A DNA stretch of 64,000 nt from Lysinibacillus capsici (GTDB taxonomy: Bacteria > Bacillota > Bacilli > Bacillales_A > Planococcaceae): NCBI RefSeq assembly GCF_003367505.1, contig NZ_PXXX01000010.1, forward strand, positions 1-64,000, written 5' to 3'. How positions within the stretch are numbered: position 1 is the stretch's first letter; each line of letters opens with the position of its first letter. The notes beneath the pieces are model-generated. The model worked only from the letters and a program-made list of their open reading frames with translations, did no database searches and was not told the origin of the DNA. Shown in pieces: positions 34,974 to 44,528 of the stretch. The translations under genes were made by a program, and so were the position numbers.

Positions 34974-35400
34974 GTTTCCGCTCCATCCTATCTCTCTATA
35001 CTCCCTCTCAGAAGGGCATTTACGTCAGGCCAACCACTATGTAATCTATTACGCTCGGTGTAATTGTCACTGACGCTTCTCTTTCGTGCAATGAATGCGT
35101 CCAGATTTTTCTAATTTGCTCGAAAAGCGCCTCAAGTAAATCTATGACAATCGCCGAAGGCATTCTCTTGATAAACAGGTAACCATACACCTAAAACTGA
35201 TAAACCATTTATAGAGGTGGTTGTTATACCTGGCGTTTGCTTACAATACAAGTATGTGAGCAGTCAAGATCAATACATCACATTGATGCGATAACCGTTT
35301 TCAGATGTTGTGACTTAGAAGCGGTAGCGATACTTCTCAAACGTATAGCGCATACCAAGACTTGATTAACAAGGTTACTTTTTCCTCATGAATTCAAAAT
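34974..35400. other. Intergenic stretch of 427 nt between the GGDEF-EAL gene and rnpB
   Basis: No open frame with a ribosome site was found beyond the GGAGC box of the GGDEF-EAL gene. On the minus strand CGTCAG and CTGACG (about 35028-35078) flank a stretch with a GTAAT/ATTAC stem, so the leader may be structured. It does not resemble a cyclic di-GMP riboswitch that I can recognise. Confidence 0.4.
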
Positions 35401-35434
35401 AAAAGCTCTCCACCGAATTGGAGAGCGCTTGTTA
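35401..35434 (-). terminator. Terminator of rnpB
   Basis: On the minus strand GCTCTCC pairs with GGAGAGC around an 8-nt loop, followed by TTTTATTTT. It lies just after the mature 3' end of the RNase P RNA. Confidence 0.85.
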
Positions 35435-35449
35435 TTTCGTAGATAAGCA

Positions 35450-35846
35450 TCAAAAAATTCCATAAGCCATGTTTTGTTCCCGAGTACTCAAACAGCTTGC
35501 GCCTCGTACGATCAGGTGGTAATCATCTATCTACAGAGCAAACTCTGTCCCTCTATCCGTTCAATTCCTTCTAGAGAGTGCCCCTACCATAATTTGGGTT
35601 TCTCACTCGTGGGGTTTACCTCGTTCCACCTTGCAAGTTTCCAAGCAAGCTTCGTCACTGTGGCACTTTCAGGAAGTGTCAACCATATCCAGAGGACTTA
35701 GGTTTTCCTTCCGCCGTCAGCCTTAATAGCTGCCTTACCTTATTTTTTCAGTAAGCACGAACACTACGGTCATCTCAGAACCGTGCGAGCATGGACTTTC
35801 CTCTACGACGTCTAGCGCCGCAGCGATTACCAGAATTTCGTGATGA
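35450..35846 (-). ncRNA. rnpB: RNase P RNA, class B (Bacillus type)
   Basis: On the minus strand the region holds the hallmark conserved stretches GAGGAAAGTCCATGCTCGCA, GTAGTGTTCGTGC, GGCTGACGG, GAAAGTGCCACAGTGACGAA, GTGGAACGAGGTAAACCCC, GAGAAACCCAAAT, GTAGATAGATGATTACC and ACAAAACATGGCTTA, in the order of B. subtilis rnpB. AAATTC near the 5' end pairs with GGAATTT at the 3' end to form helix P1. The RNA is the catalytic part of RNase P, which trims tRNA 5' leaders. A TATAAT box at 35855-35860 precedes the start and a terminator follows. Ends are approximate. It lies next to gpsB, as in B. subtilis. Confidence 0.95.
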
Positions 35847-35854
35847 TACGAAAG

Positions 35855-35860
35855 ATTATA
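35855..35860 (-). promoter_or_regulatory. -10 box of the rnpB promoter
   Basis: TATAAT on the minus strand is a perfect -10 hexamer placed some 8-12 nt before the expected 5' end of RNase P RNA. Confidence 0.75.
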
Positions 35861-35898
35861 CTAGAGTTTTATGTTAAATACAATATAATTGACTAAAT

Positions 35899-36195
35899 TT
35901 ATTCGTACAGCTTGCTACCAAATACATGTTTTTCTAAATTAGAAAGACGTTTTAAAATATCAAAATTCGTTGTACCAGCTGCCGCTGAAGCAACCGGTTG
36001 TCTCTTAGGTGTGCTTTCAATTTCTTCTTTTAACTGTCTATTTTCTTCACGTAGTTGGGCCACCACTTTTTCAAACGTTTCATAGTCTTGAATAATTTCA
36101 TCAAGAAAAGAATCTACTTCTTCTACATTGTAGCCTTTAAAGTTCTTTTTAAATTCCTTTTCAAGGATCATTTTTGACGTTAATTTAATGTCCAT
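35899..36195 (-). CDS. gpsB: Cell-cycle protein GpsB
   Basis: This 98-residue DivIVA-like protein has the conserved N-terminal domain ([37 protein letters not shown]), a coiled coil ([19 protein letters not shown]), a short Ala/Pro linker, and the C-terminal trimerising segment [18 protein letters not shown]. GpsB links cell-division and elongation machineries and binds penicillin-binding protein 1 and other wall enzymes, including the product of ponA, also in this window. Its place beside rnpB is conserved in Bacillus. Confidence 0.96.
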   Translation of the reverse strand: MDIKLTSKMILEKEFKKNFKGYNVEEVDSFLDEIIQDYETFEKVVAQLREENRQLKEEIESTPKRQPVASAAAGTTNFDILKRLSNLEKHVFGSKLYE

Positions 36196-36316
36196 TCACA
36201 TCGCCCTTCCTCACACTACATACACGAATACATTATAGCATACTTCATCACATTATATCGTCTGAAAATACTAATTGTAAGGCTAAACTTGTCGTTTCAC
36301 GCGCTTACCCACGAAT

Positions 36317-37564
36317 TTATTTCTTATTTCCTAATCTGTGTAGTCTCTTTTCCCAAGAAATTTCCCATTTTTGTTTTTGTTCTGCTCTCCATTGCCCATT
36401 ATTTCGAATGAGACGTATGCCTTCTTGCGTATAATAAAGGGCCTGCTCATAATCCTTCATTTTGTGCTCATAAAGTATGGCTAGCTGCTCAAGGGCATGT
36501 AACTTTGTTCTTGCTTCAACAAAATGAAGGGAGGCCACGAATGAGTCAATAGCTTCACTATAGCGTTTATTCTTCTTGTGCTGTAAAGCTAAATAATATT
36601 GAGCATGGCCCGCTTCTAGCGCATCAAATTTTGATGTCACCTTTTCTAAAATCCTCACACTTTGTGTGCTTTCTCTTAAATCACCATACCATTTCCCAAT
36701 GTTGGTGAAAGTTTTTGCCGATTCTTCATGGTCCTGCTCGAACAATAAATACGTAGAATGACTATACAGTGTGATAAGTGATAGTAAATCCCACTCATTA
36801 TGATGCAAAACCTTTATAAGAGCATCTGGAATGCCACTTTTTACTGCATCCAAATAAATAATAGGTGCGAGATGGCCTGGAATATCCCCTTTACGCGAAA
36901 AACCAAGCTTTTCTTCCTCGACAGATTTTAATTTTAAACGCTCCATATCATTTTTCCATAAACGCTTCGAACTATGCAACAAATCGATCTGTCGCTGAGA
37001 GCGTAATTTTGGTAAGGTTTTTTGATGCAATGTCCATCGTGTTTCAAGCTGTGGCCAATCAAAGCTTTTCCCATTATAGGTAATCACAGTAGCTGACTTT
37101 TGCCAAAGCTTGGATTCAAATAAGAAGGCTGCTTCATGTGCAGGATCTGCCATAATATATTGTGTGAGGATAAAGGATTCTTCAGCTACTTCTAAAAATC
37201 CAAGCAAAAAAATATGGGTCCCAACACCCTTTAAACCTGTTGTTTCCGTGTCAAAAAATAAGACGGATTCTTCCATATCTAGCGCATAAGGATGATCAAA
37301 CTCAGCATCTTGCCATTTTTTCAGGGCTTCAAAGAATGATTGCAGTTGATAATGTCCATGCTGATAGCTAAACGGATAGCTTACTTGACGCTTAAATACG
37401 ATGCCGAAATCATTTTCAACAACGGTTAGTCCCGCCTGTTTCCATTGCTCTGTATAGCTTGGCCTAGCAGGCTTTTGGAACGCTGGTTCTTCAACTTTTT
37501 TGGCGGACATCGGTTTTTTTCCCAGCATTTTTTTCATTTGTAATATTTTATTTTCGTAAGACAT
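36317..37564 (-). CDS. mrfB: MrfB/YprB-type DEDD exonuclease with TPR C-terminus
   Basis: This protein of about 415 residues has an RNase H-like domain (about residues 100-270) starting with LFFDTETTGLKG, whose Asp and Glu are catalytic, and with ITYNGKSFDWP as the second motif. The C-terminal 130 residues are helical and TPR-like. In B. subtilis YprB (MrfB) acts with the helicase MrfA to remove mitomycin C lesions. The mrfA gene lies just upstream on the same strand, with a hairpin between them. GTG at 37573 is in frame, but ATG at 37564 behind GAGTGA is preferred. Confidence 0.9.
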   Translation of the reverse strand: MSYENKILQMKKMLGKKPMSAKKVEEPAFQKPARPSYTEQWKQAGLTVVENDFGIVFKRQVSYPFSYQHGHYQLQSFFEALKKWQDAEFDHPYALDMEESVLFFDTETTGLKGVGTHIFLLGFLEVAEESFILTQYIMADPAHEAAFLFESKLWQKSATVITYNGKSFDWPQLETRWTLHQKTLPKLRSQRQIDLLHSSKRLWKNDMERLKLKSVEEEKLGFSRKGDIPGHLAPIIYLDAVKSGIPDALIKVLHHNEWDLLSLITLYSHSTYLLFEQDHEESAKTFTNIGKWYGDLRESTQSVRILEKVTSKFDALEAGHAQYYLALQHKKNKRYSEAIDSFVASLHFVEARTKLHALEQLAILYEHKMKDYEQALYYTQEGIRLIRNNGQWRAEQKQKWEISWEKRLHRLGNKK

Positions 37565-37679
37565 GAATTTCACTCATTTTCTGCTTATTGTATAAGACAT
37601 CTCTCTTGCAAGAGTAACATGATTGTTAACCTCATTCAAAATATTCTTCGATGAAAATCGATTTACCATGAATACAAAC

Positions 37680-37720
37680 AAGAGGGTGAAAGAACATATT
37701 GGCGTTCCTCACCCTCTGTT
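37680..37720 (-). terminator. Terminator downstream of mrfA
   Basis: On the minus strand AGAGGGTGA and TCACCCTCT form the stem, extended by GAAC/GTTC, with TTGTTTGT after it. mrfB may therefore have its own promoter in the next 110 nt. Confidence 0.75.
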
Positions 37721-37722
37721 TA

Positions 37723-39990
37723 CTATGCCATTAATTGTTGCAGTAATTTAGCTACCTTTCCTTTTGTTTGGAGCAATGATTCTTGTGCCCCAATACAGGA
37801 AGGACAGCCTGATTCACATGCACAATTTGTAACATGCTCATATGTTTTCATGATTAGCTCTTCCCATAGTTCATATACCTTTTCACTTAAGCCGATGCCA
37901 CCAGGATACTTATCATAGACAAAAAACGTTGGCCGCTCATTATGTGTGGCCTTCACCTGTGGTACAACGGCTACATCGCTACTATCACATTGAATAAACA
38001 AAGGAATGAAGGCATTCATCGCGTAGGCTACCCCAGTCATAGCATCTGTTAGCTCTTCCTCTGTCCATTTATCTGGTGCTGTAAACGATAGCCATGAAGC
38101 ACTTGTATGCATTTCATCAGGTGGTAAATGTATAGGTCCTGAGCCAATATTGTCATGTGTGCCGAAGCGTATTTTCTTGAAAATCGTTGCTTGTGCAACT
38201 AAGCCAACATCGCCAAAGCAGATTGTACCACCTGCATATGAACGGTTACGATCTTCCTCTAAAACTTTCATTTCAACTGCTAGATTGGCATCTGTATAGT
38301 AATCAACATCTACTTCACGTACGTAGGCTTTCTTTTCTTCCCAGTCAAGCTTCTCTACTTGGAACTGAATGCCTTGGTGCAAGTAAATGGCTTCTTCATG
38401 CAAGAGTGTCATGGCACTATGACGATCCATTTCACCAATAACCTTTGTCTGTGCAGGAATGGTAAGATCAATAATGACTACATTTTCTTGTGACGCTGAA
38501 CGTAAGCTAATATCATGCGCCGGGAAACGATCACTCATCCAATGCCATTTATCACTCGTCTTAAAAACTACCCCTTCTTCTGCTAAATACTCCAGCAATT
38601 CTTGTATGTCATATTCTCCATACGTATCGCCTGTTGAAAAAGGTAGCTCGAAGGCAGCACATTTCAAATGATCCATTAAAATCAGCATATTTTCTGGATA
38701 AATACGTGCTTCCTCTGGTGTACTGCCTAGTAAAAATAGTGGATGATTGACTACATACTGGTCCAATGCGGAAGATTGCGCAACATAAATAATCAATGCC
38801 TCATCCTGACGTCTCCCTGCACGTCCTGCTTGCTGCCAAGCACTCGCAATATTTCCTGGGTAACCTGTCATAATACATGCTTGTAATTGACCAATATCGA
38901 CACCTAATTCTAATGCATTGGTGCTAACTACTGTTTGGATTGTCCCATCACGTAAGCCTTTTTCGATGACACGTCGTTCAGATGGCAGATACCCACCTCG
39001 ATAGCCACGTACAGATTCATCGAGCAGCTTATTACGTGTAAGTTCCTTTAAATAGGTTACAATCATTTCTACTCGTACCCTACTTTTGGCAAAAATAATG
39101 GATTGAATGCCAGCTGTGTACAACCTCTTAGCTAAATCACTTACCTCTAATACAGCACTTCTACGCACGCCAAATGTTTTATGAATAATTGGCGGATTGT
39201 AAAAAAGAAAGGTTTTCTTACCAACTGGAGCACCCGAATCAGCAATGAGCATGTGTGATTCATTCGTTAGTAGCTCAGCAAGCTCTTTAGGATTTTTTAT
39301 GGTAGCCGATGTACAAATAAACACTGGTTTACTCCCATAAAATTCACAAATTCTTTTTAATCTCCGAATAACATGCGCCACATGGGAACCAAACACACCT
39401 TTGTATGTATGCAATTCATCAATCACAATATATTGTAGATTCTCAAAAAGTGAAACCCATTTTGTATGATGCGGCAAAATACCCGAATGAAGCATATCAG
39501 GATTCGTCATCACGATATGCCCTGCCTTACGAACCTTTTGGCGAATGCCTGGAGCCGTATCTCCATCATAGGTATAGCTTAAAATCTCCTCACCGCTTTG
39601 CTCAATGAGCTCATTCAAATCATTTTTCTGGTCCTGTGCCAGTGCCTTTGTTGGAAATAAATAAATGGCACGTGCATTTTTATCCTCCATTATTTTTTGT
39701 AGCACTGGCAGATGATAGCAATAGGATTTACCTGAAGCAGTTGGCGTAACCGCTGTAAAAGATGTACCACTCTGTGCCAAATCAAATGCCTCTCGCTGAT
39801 GTGTATAAAGCTGCTCAATCCCTCTTGTCTGTAAGGCTTTCACTAAAGAAGGATGTAAATTCCTAGGAAATGGTGCATAGTTCGCTGGACGCCCCTCTAA
39901 TGTTTGCCAATGCAGGATACGCTCTTTAAGTTCTTCATCATATCTCCACTCATGTAAAAGCTCACTAATCGTTCGTTTCTTCGATAGCAT
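37723..39990 (-). CDS. mrfA: MrfA/YprA-type DEAD/DEAH helicase with zinc-binding C-terminus
   Basis: This 755-residue superfamily 2 helicase has Walker A TPTASGKS at 82-89, Walker B IDELH near 195, SAT in CTSATI, and motif VI QAGRAGRR. The C-terminal DUF1998 region ends with four cysteines (CACESGCPSC), a zinc site essential in B. subtilis MrfA. MrfA and MrfB act in a UvrA-independent nucleotide excision pathway against mitomycin C. The gene overlaps yppE upstream by 26 nt. All helicase motifs are intact. Confidence 0.95.
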   Translation of the reverse strand: MLSKKRTISELLHEWRYDEELKERILHWQTLEGRPANYAPFPRNLHPSLVKALQTRGIEQLYTHQREAFDLAQSGTSFTAVTPTASGKSYCYHLPVLQKIMEDKNARAIYLFPTKALAQDQKNDLNELIEQSGEEILSYTYDGDTAPGIRQKVRKAGHIVMTNPDMLHSGILPHHTKWVSLFENLQYIVIDELHTYKGVFGSHVAHVIRRLKRICEFYGSKPVFICTSATIKNPKELAELLTNESHMLIADSGAPVGKKTFLFYNPPIIHKTFGVRRSAVLEVSDLAKRLYTAGIQSIIFAKSRVRVEMIVTYLKELTRNKLLDESVRGYRGGYLPSERRVIEKGLRDGTIQTVVSTNALELGVDIGQLQACIMTGYPGNIASAWQQAGRAGRRQDEALIIYVAQSSALDQYVVNHPLFLLGSTPEEARIYPENMLILMDHLKCAAFELPFSTGDTYGEYDIQELLEYLAEEGVVFKTSDKWHWMSDRFPAHDISLRSASQENVVIIDLTIPAQTKVIGEMDRHSAMTLLHEEAIYLHQGIQFQVEKLDWEEKKAYVREVDVDYYTDANLAVEMKVLEEDRNRSYAGGTICFGDVGLVAQATIFKKIRFGTHDNIGSGPIHLPPDEMHTSASWLSFTAPDKWTEEELTDAMTGVAYAMNAFIPLFIQCDSSDVAVVPQVKATHNERPTFFVYDKYPGGIGLSEKVYELWEELIMKTYEHVTNCACESGCPSCIGAQESLLQTKGKVAKLLQQLMA

Positions 39991-40348
39991 CCTTTTCTCC
40001 CTCCTTAACTAATCGTTCAAATATTTTCAAAGTATAGGAAGTAGAATGTATGGCATCTAAAAAACGTTTTTTACTTGTTTCTTTATAAAAAGATTGCACA
40101 ACAAATTGCTCCATCGATTCAACGACCGAAGCAATTTGTTGCGTATGCATGTATTTTGGTCGATTTTTTTGAATCCATTTATTGGCTTCTTGCTGCCATA
40201 CCTTTAAAAGTTGATGAATTTCATCTGCATGTGGCTTTACCTCTTGAAAAAAATCAGGTGTTCGATCTTCCTCACGCATTTGCCAAAAACGTGAAACGCA
40301 CTGATCACATTCATCTATTAATTTGGATGTTTGCTGGATAACTAACAA
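39965..40348 (-). CDS. yppE: YppE family protein (DUF1798)
   Basis: This 127-residue helical protein resembles B. subtilis YppE (about 123 residues), a four-helix bundle of unknown function, and sits in the conserved spot before yprA/mrfA. It has no membrane span or catalytic motif. GAGGTG five bases before TTG at 40348 supports that start. Its 3' end overlaps mrfA by 26 nt, so both are translated from one message. Confidence 0.85.
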   Translation of the reverse strand: MLVIQQTSKLIDECDQCVSRFWQMREEDRTPDFFQEVKPHADEIHQLLKVWQQEANKWIQKNRPKYMHTQQIASVVESMEQFVVQSFYKETSKKRFLDAIHSTSYTLKIFERLVKEGEKDAIEETND

Positions 40349-40555
40349 TTTTGCACCTCATCTCTCAACAATTATACATAGCAAATATATTTCGTAGTGA
40401 CGGCATATACATGCTGAGTATGTTTTGTTCAGCTCGTCAGCTATGGAAATATCACTGTTTATGACACCTATTTACCACACCTTTATGGAAAATAATGTAT
40501 CAATCTTCATGCTATTGCGTTAGTTCAATTGCTTATAAGATAAGTGTACCAAAGT

Positions 40556-40753
40556 CTATGATTTTTCACTACTAATAGGCGAACAAGCATTCTTTACTTG
40601 CCAGTTCTTTTCTGCTAAGCTTACTTTCTGGCTAACCGCTTTAAGTTGCATAAAAAAATGCAAACTATGAGCATTGTTTTCCAATGACACTCTCGTGAAA
40701 AGTAATTGATTGACCAGATCTAACTGCGCAACTAATTGTTCTAACTTGTTCAA
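40556..40753 (-). CDS. Small hypothetical protein (65 aa)
   Basis: TTG at 40753 opens a 65-codon frame with a very good AAAGGAGG box eight bases upstream, which is the main support. The protein is helical and amphipathic at the start (MNKLEQLVAQLDLVNQLLFTRVSLENN), with no membrane span. It sits between yppE and recU, where B. subtilis has small genes such as yppD and yppF; I cannot assign it to either. About 200 nt on its 3' side (40349-40555) hold no visible gene. Confidence 0.6.
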   Translation of the reverse strand: MNKLEQLVAQLDLVNQLLFTRVSLENNAHSLHFFMQLKAVSQKVSLAEKNWQVKNACSPISSEKS

Positions 40754-41133
40754 AATAACGCCTCCTTTGCTTTACTTTAGTATTCCTCGTATGTATAGAA
40801 TTACCTTCAGGCGTGACAAAATAAGCGTAAGTTAGCTGAAAGAAGAAGATTTTCGATAAAATTTTAATAGTGAACCTCTGACCAAAAAAATCGTCATGAA
40901 TGAAAGGTTGCTGTGTGAGTATATTTTCATCCCAATGACCTATTTAAATTTATCAGTTATTTTGACGATTCTAGTAATAATAAAGCTGGCGATTTTTCGA
41001 CGCAAATTATTCATACGTACCATTTGTTTTCTACTATTCTAGTAACAATTTCATGAATGATGGAGGTAGAGAACAGCTATTAAAACATGGTAAACTAGTG
41101 GATAGAAAAGCAGTAAGGTAAAGGGTGAGTTTA
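40754..41133. other. Divergent promoter region between the 65-aa gene and recU
   Basis: This 380-nt AT-rich stretch lacks a credible open frame. It must hold the promoter of recU-ponA on the plus strand; TAAACT near 41090 could be a -10 box, without a convincing -35. Otherwise I see nothing in it. Confidence 0.5.
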
Positions 41134-41778
41134 ATGACAATTCGTTATCCAAACGGGAAATTGTATACCCCAAATGCTTCTGTACAGAAAACAGAAAAAA
41201 AGAGCAAAAGCAAAGATTTATCTTTTAGTAATCGCGGGAAGACGCTAGAAGATGAAATTAATGAAGCAAACGACTATTATATAAAAAGGCGACTTGCTAT
41301 CATTCATAAGAAACCTGTTCCTGTGCAAATCGTCAAAGTAGAGTACCCTTCACGAAGTGCTGCTGTCATTCGTGAAGCTTATTTTCGAACACCCTCTACA
41401 ACCGACTACAATGGTGTTTGGAATGGGCATTATATAGATTTTGATGCAAAGGAAACGGCTTCCAAAACAAGTTTCCCCTTAAAAAATATTCATGAGCATC
41501 AAATGACACATATGCAGCAAGTGACGGAACAAAATGGTGTGGCTTTTATTATCGTTCGTTTTTCTGCTTTTGAGCGATATTTTATTGTGCCATACAAAGT
41601 TTTACAAAAGGCCTGGCAAGCAATGGAAAATGGCAATCGTAAATCGATACCCTTTTCGATCATCGAAGAAGAGGCATATGAAATTCCCACGAGCTATTAT
41701 CCGCGTATCGATTATTTACCTATCATCCAACAATTGATTGATGCAAAATGCTACGGGTCTGAAAGTGAGGAGAAATAA
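41134..41778 (+). CDS. recU: Holliday junction resolvase RecU
   Basis: This 214-residue protein begins with the family start MTIRYPNGKLYTPN and has the nuclease core with FSNRGKTLEDEINEAN, PVPVQIVKVEYPSR and YIDFDAKETASKTSFPLKNIHEHQMTHM, including the catalytic Asp-x-Glu/Lys set. RecU cuts four-way junctions during recombination and repair in Firmicutes. ATG at 41134 has AAGGG at the right distance; the GTG at 41125 overlaps that box. It precedes ponA by two bases, as in B. subtilis, where the pair forms one operon. Confidence 0.95.
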   Translation: MTIRYPNGKLYTPNASVQKTEKKSKSKDLSFSNRGKTLEDEINEANDYYIKRRLAIIHKKPVPVQIVKVEYPSRSAAVIREAYFRTPSTTDYNGVWNGHYIDFDAKETASKTSFPLKNIHEHQMTHMQQVTEQNGVAFIIVRFSAFERYFIVPYKVLQKAWQAMENGNRKSIPFSIIEEEAYEIPTSYYPRIDYLPIIQQLIDAKCYGSESEEK

Positions 41779-41780
41779 GA

Positions 41781-44459
41781 ATGACTGAACGTCGTCGAAC
41801 ACGTGGAGAGCATCAAAAAGCTCTCGCTGAAAAAAATAAAAAGAAAAAAACGAAACCAGCCTCATCCGCTAAGACATGGTTTAAACGCATTTTCTTAACT
41901 GTCTTAGCCATCGGTGTAGCAGGCTTAATTGGAGGAGGTGCATTATTTGCCTTCTATGCAAGCACGGCTCCTGAGCTCGATGAAGAATTATTGAAAGATC
42001 CTGTTTCTTCAGAGTTCTACGATAAAAACGGTGAATTATTTGCAACAATCGGTGCTGAAAACCGTAAATATATAAAATATGAAGATATACCTGAAGATAT
42101 GATCAATGCTATTCTGGCTACAGAAGATGTACGCTTTTTTGAGCATCATGGTATGGATTTTTATCGTCTAGGCGGTGCAATCCTTGCAAACTTCCGTGAT
42201 GGCTTTGGTGCGCAAGGTGCATCAACTTTAACACAGCAAGTAGTCAAAAACTCATTTTTACAAAACGAGAAGAAATTAAAGCGTAAAGCACAGGAAGCAT
42301 GGCTTGCCTTCCAATTAGAGCGTAAGTATACGAAAGAAGAAATTTTTGAAATGTACTTCAACAAAATGCTTATGTCAGGTCGTATCTATGGCTTCGGTAC
42401 AGCCTCACAATACTTCTATGGTAAAGAATTAAAAGATTTAACTTTAGATGAAGAAGCACTATTAGCAGGGCTAGTGCAACGACCAAATGCGTATAATCCA
42501 TTAAAAAACCCTGAGCTTGCAAAAAAACGACGTAATACCGTTTTAGGATTAATGTATCAACACGGAAAAATTTCTAAAGCCGAAATGGAAGAAGCCAAAA
42601 AAGCAGAAGTTCAATCAGGTTTAGCGGATGATGCAACACGCCAATCATTTGCAGGTTCCAAATATGATGCCTTCCTGGATATTGTTATTAATGAATTGGA
42701 AAATAATGGTGACGGTTCGGCAATGGCAGAAGGAATCAAAGTCTATACGACGCTTGATCCAAATGCTCAACAAGTTGTAGAAAATGTGATGAATGATGAT
42801 AGTAATTTCCCAACTGAAGATATTCAGTCAGGTGTGGCGGTCGTTGATACAAAAACAGGTGCCATTCAAGCCGTTGGTGGCGGTCGTAAATATGGTGCAG
42901 AACGTGGCTGGAATTATGCCGAGGACTTAACAAATAATCAACCAGGTTCCACAATGAAACCGTTAGTCGACTATGGGCCAGCAATTGAATATTTAAAATG
43001 GTCTACAGGTCAAACACTTGTCGACGAACCAATGAACTATACAGGTACAAAGCAAACAATCACAAACTGGGATGGCAGATATATGGGTGCCATGACTGCA
43101 CGTAAAGCATTATATGCTTCACGGAACGTTCCAGCTGTCAAAGCATTACAGGAGGTTGGCACAGAAAAAGCCAAGGAATTTGTTGGACGTTTAGGAATTG
43201 AAACAGAAAATCTCTATGAGTCCGATGCAATTGGCGGTGGTGCTATTACTATCTCTCCTATTCAAATGGCAGCTTCCTATGCTGCTTTCGGTAATAACGG
43301 GGTCTATACAGATCCACATTCGATTACAAAAATTGTCTATCGAGATGGTAAAACGTCTAAAAACTATACACCTGAGTCTAAAGTGGCTATGAATGATTAT
43401 ACGGCTTACATGGTAACAGACATGCTACGTGATGTAGTCGGCAATAAGCCTGATGCCTCAGGAACTGCAGCCAATGTGCCTGGCTTGGATATCGCAGGTA
43501 AAACAGGTACAACTAACTATTCAGCAGAAGACTTTAACAAATATAATTTACCGAATACAAGTGTGCCAGATTCATGGTTTGCTGGTTACACAACTAACTA
43601 TTCCATCGCTATATGGAGTGGCTATGAAAAACACTTTGATCCAATTACAACGTGGGAAGAACGTCGATTACCACAAAACTTATTTAAGACGATTATGCAA
43701 GAAATTTCAGCGAATGTTGAGACAGCTAGCTTCAAAAAGCCAAGTACTGTTGTAGAAGCAACGGTGGAAGTAGGCTCTAAACCTTTAAGATTGGCAAGTG
43801 ACTATACACCTAGCGAACTACGTCAAACAGAGTTATTCGTTCGCGGGACTGAACCAACAGAGGTTTCTGAGGTCTATGAGGCGCCAGAGCTATCTACACC
43901 TTATAATGTTTCAGCAAACTTAGATTTAGGAGCACAGTCGATCAATATTTCTTGGGAACATGATGCCATCCTAAATCCAGAAACCGATGAACCATTACCA
44001 ACTTCATTTGAAGTTTCTGCCACACGTGAAGGTGGAGAAACGGTTGTCCTTGGCACAGCAGACACGAAAGGCCTAACTGTTGCTAACACACTTGAAGATG
44101 GTAACTATACAATCTCTGTCGTAGCCATTGTAGATGGCACACGCAGTGAGCCTGGGACAACTACCTTCCAGATCACAACTACCCCTGAGGAAGATTTGGA
44201 AACGGAAGATCCAGATGAACCAGATATTGATTTACCGATTGATCCTGGTCAAGAGGATAATGATCAAGGTAATAACAATAATGGTAATGGCGACAACGGT
44301 CATAACAACAATAATAATGGTAATAACGGGCATGGAAATGGCAATGGGCATGGAAATAACGGCAATGGTGGAAACAATGGCAATAATGATGGAAATCAGC
44401 AGCCAACACCTCCTACCGAGCCCACCAACCCAAATGAAGAAGACCAAAGCTCAGAATAA
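41781..44459 (+). CDS. ponA: Class A penicillin-binding protein 1 with FN3 domain and Asn/Gly/His-rich tail
   Basis: This 892-residue enzyme has a basic cytoplasmic start, one membrane span (about 35-58), a GT51 glycosyltransferase domain (ATEDVRFFEHHG, GASTLTQQVVKN) and a transpeptidase domain with the serine in PGSTMKP, a SRN triad and KTGTTNY. A fibronectin type III domain follows near 695-785. The last 80 residues are acidic and then almost all Asn, Gly and His. It polymerises and crosslinks peptidoglycan outside the membrane and is a partner of GpsB. It starts two bases after recU and ends at a strong terminator. Confidence 0.96.
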   Translation: MTERRRTRGEHQKALAEKNKKKKTKPASSAKTWFKRIFLTVLAIGVAGLIGGGALFAFYASTAPELDEELLKDPVSSEFYDKNGELFATIGAENRKYIKYEDIPEDMINAILATEDVRFFEHHGMDFYRLGGAILANFRDGFGAQGASTLTQQVVKNSFLQNEKKLKRKAQEAWLAFQLERKYTKEEIFEMYFNKMLMSGRIYGFGTASQYFYGKELKDLTLDEEALLAGLVQRPNAYNPLKNPELAKKRRNTVLGLMYQHGKISKAEMEEAKKAEVQSGLADDATRQSFAGSKYDAFLDIVINELENNGDGSAMAEGIKVYTTLDPNAQQVVENVMNDDSNFPTEDIQSGVAVVDTKTGAIQAVGGGRKYGAERGWNYAEDLTNNQPGSTMKPLVDYGPAIEYLKWSTGQTLVDEPMNYTGTKQTITNWDGRYMGAMTARKALYASRNVPAVKALQEVGTEKAKEFVGRLGIETENLYESDAIGGGAITISPIQMAASYAAFGNNGVYTDPHSITKIVYRDGKTSKNYTPESKVAMNDYTAYMVTDMLRDVVGNKPDASGTAANVPGLDIAGKTGTTNYSAEDFNKYNLPNTSVPDSWFAGYTTNYSIAIWSGYEKHFDPITTWEERRLPQNLFKTIMQEISANVETASFKKPSTVVEATVEVGSKPLRLASDYTPSELRQTELFVRGTEPTEVSEVYEAPELSTPYNVSANLDLGAQSINISWEHDAILNPETDEPLPTSFEVSATREGGETVVLGTADTKGLTVANTLEDGNYTISVVAIVDGTRSEPGTTTFQITTTPEEDLETEDPDEPDIDLPIDPGQEDNDQGNNNNGNGDNGHNNNNNGNNGHGNGNGHGNNGNGGNNGNNDGNQQPTPPTEPTNPNEEDQSSE

Positions 44460-44461
44460 AG

Positions 44462-44508
44462 AAAAAAACCGAGAAGCAGTTCATTCACTGCTTCTCGGTT
44501 TTTTTATT
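44462..44508 (+). terminator. Terminator of recU-ponA
   Basis: AAACCGAGAAGCAGT pairs with ACTGCTTCTCGGTTT around a small loop, with A and T runs on either side. Confidence 0.95.
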
Positions 44509-44528
44509 GACGAAGGCTCTGAGGAGGC

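Noticed and set aside
34974-35400. Cyclic di-GMP riboswitch before the GGDEF-EAL gene
   Set aside because: The conserved core elements of GEMM-I or GEMM-II were not found on the minus strand.
44179-44447. Histidine- and isoleucine-rich frames opposite the ponA tail
   Set aside because: They are mirrors of the repetitive Asn/Gly codons and have no start signals.
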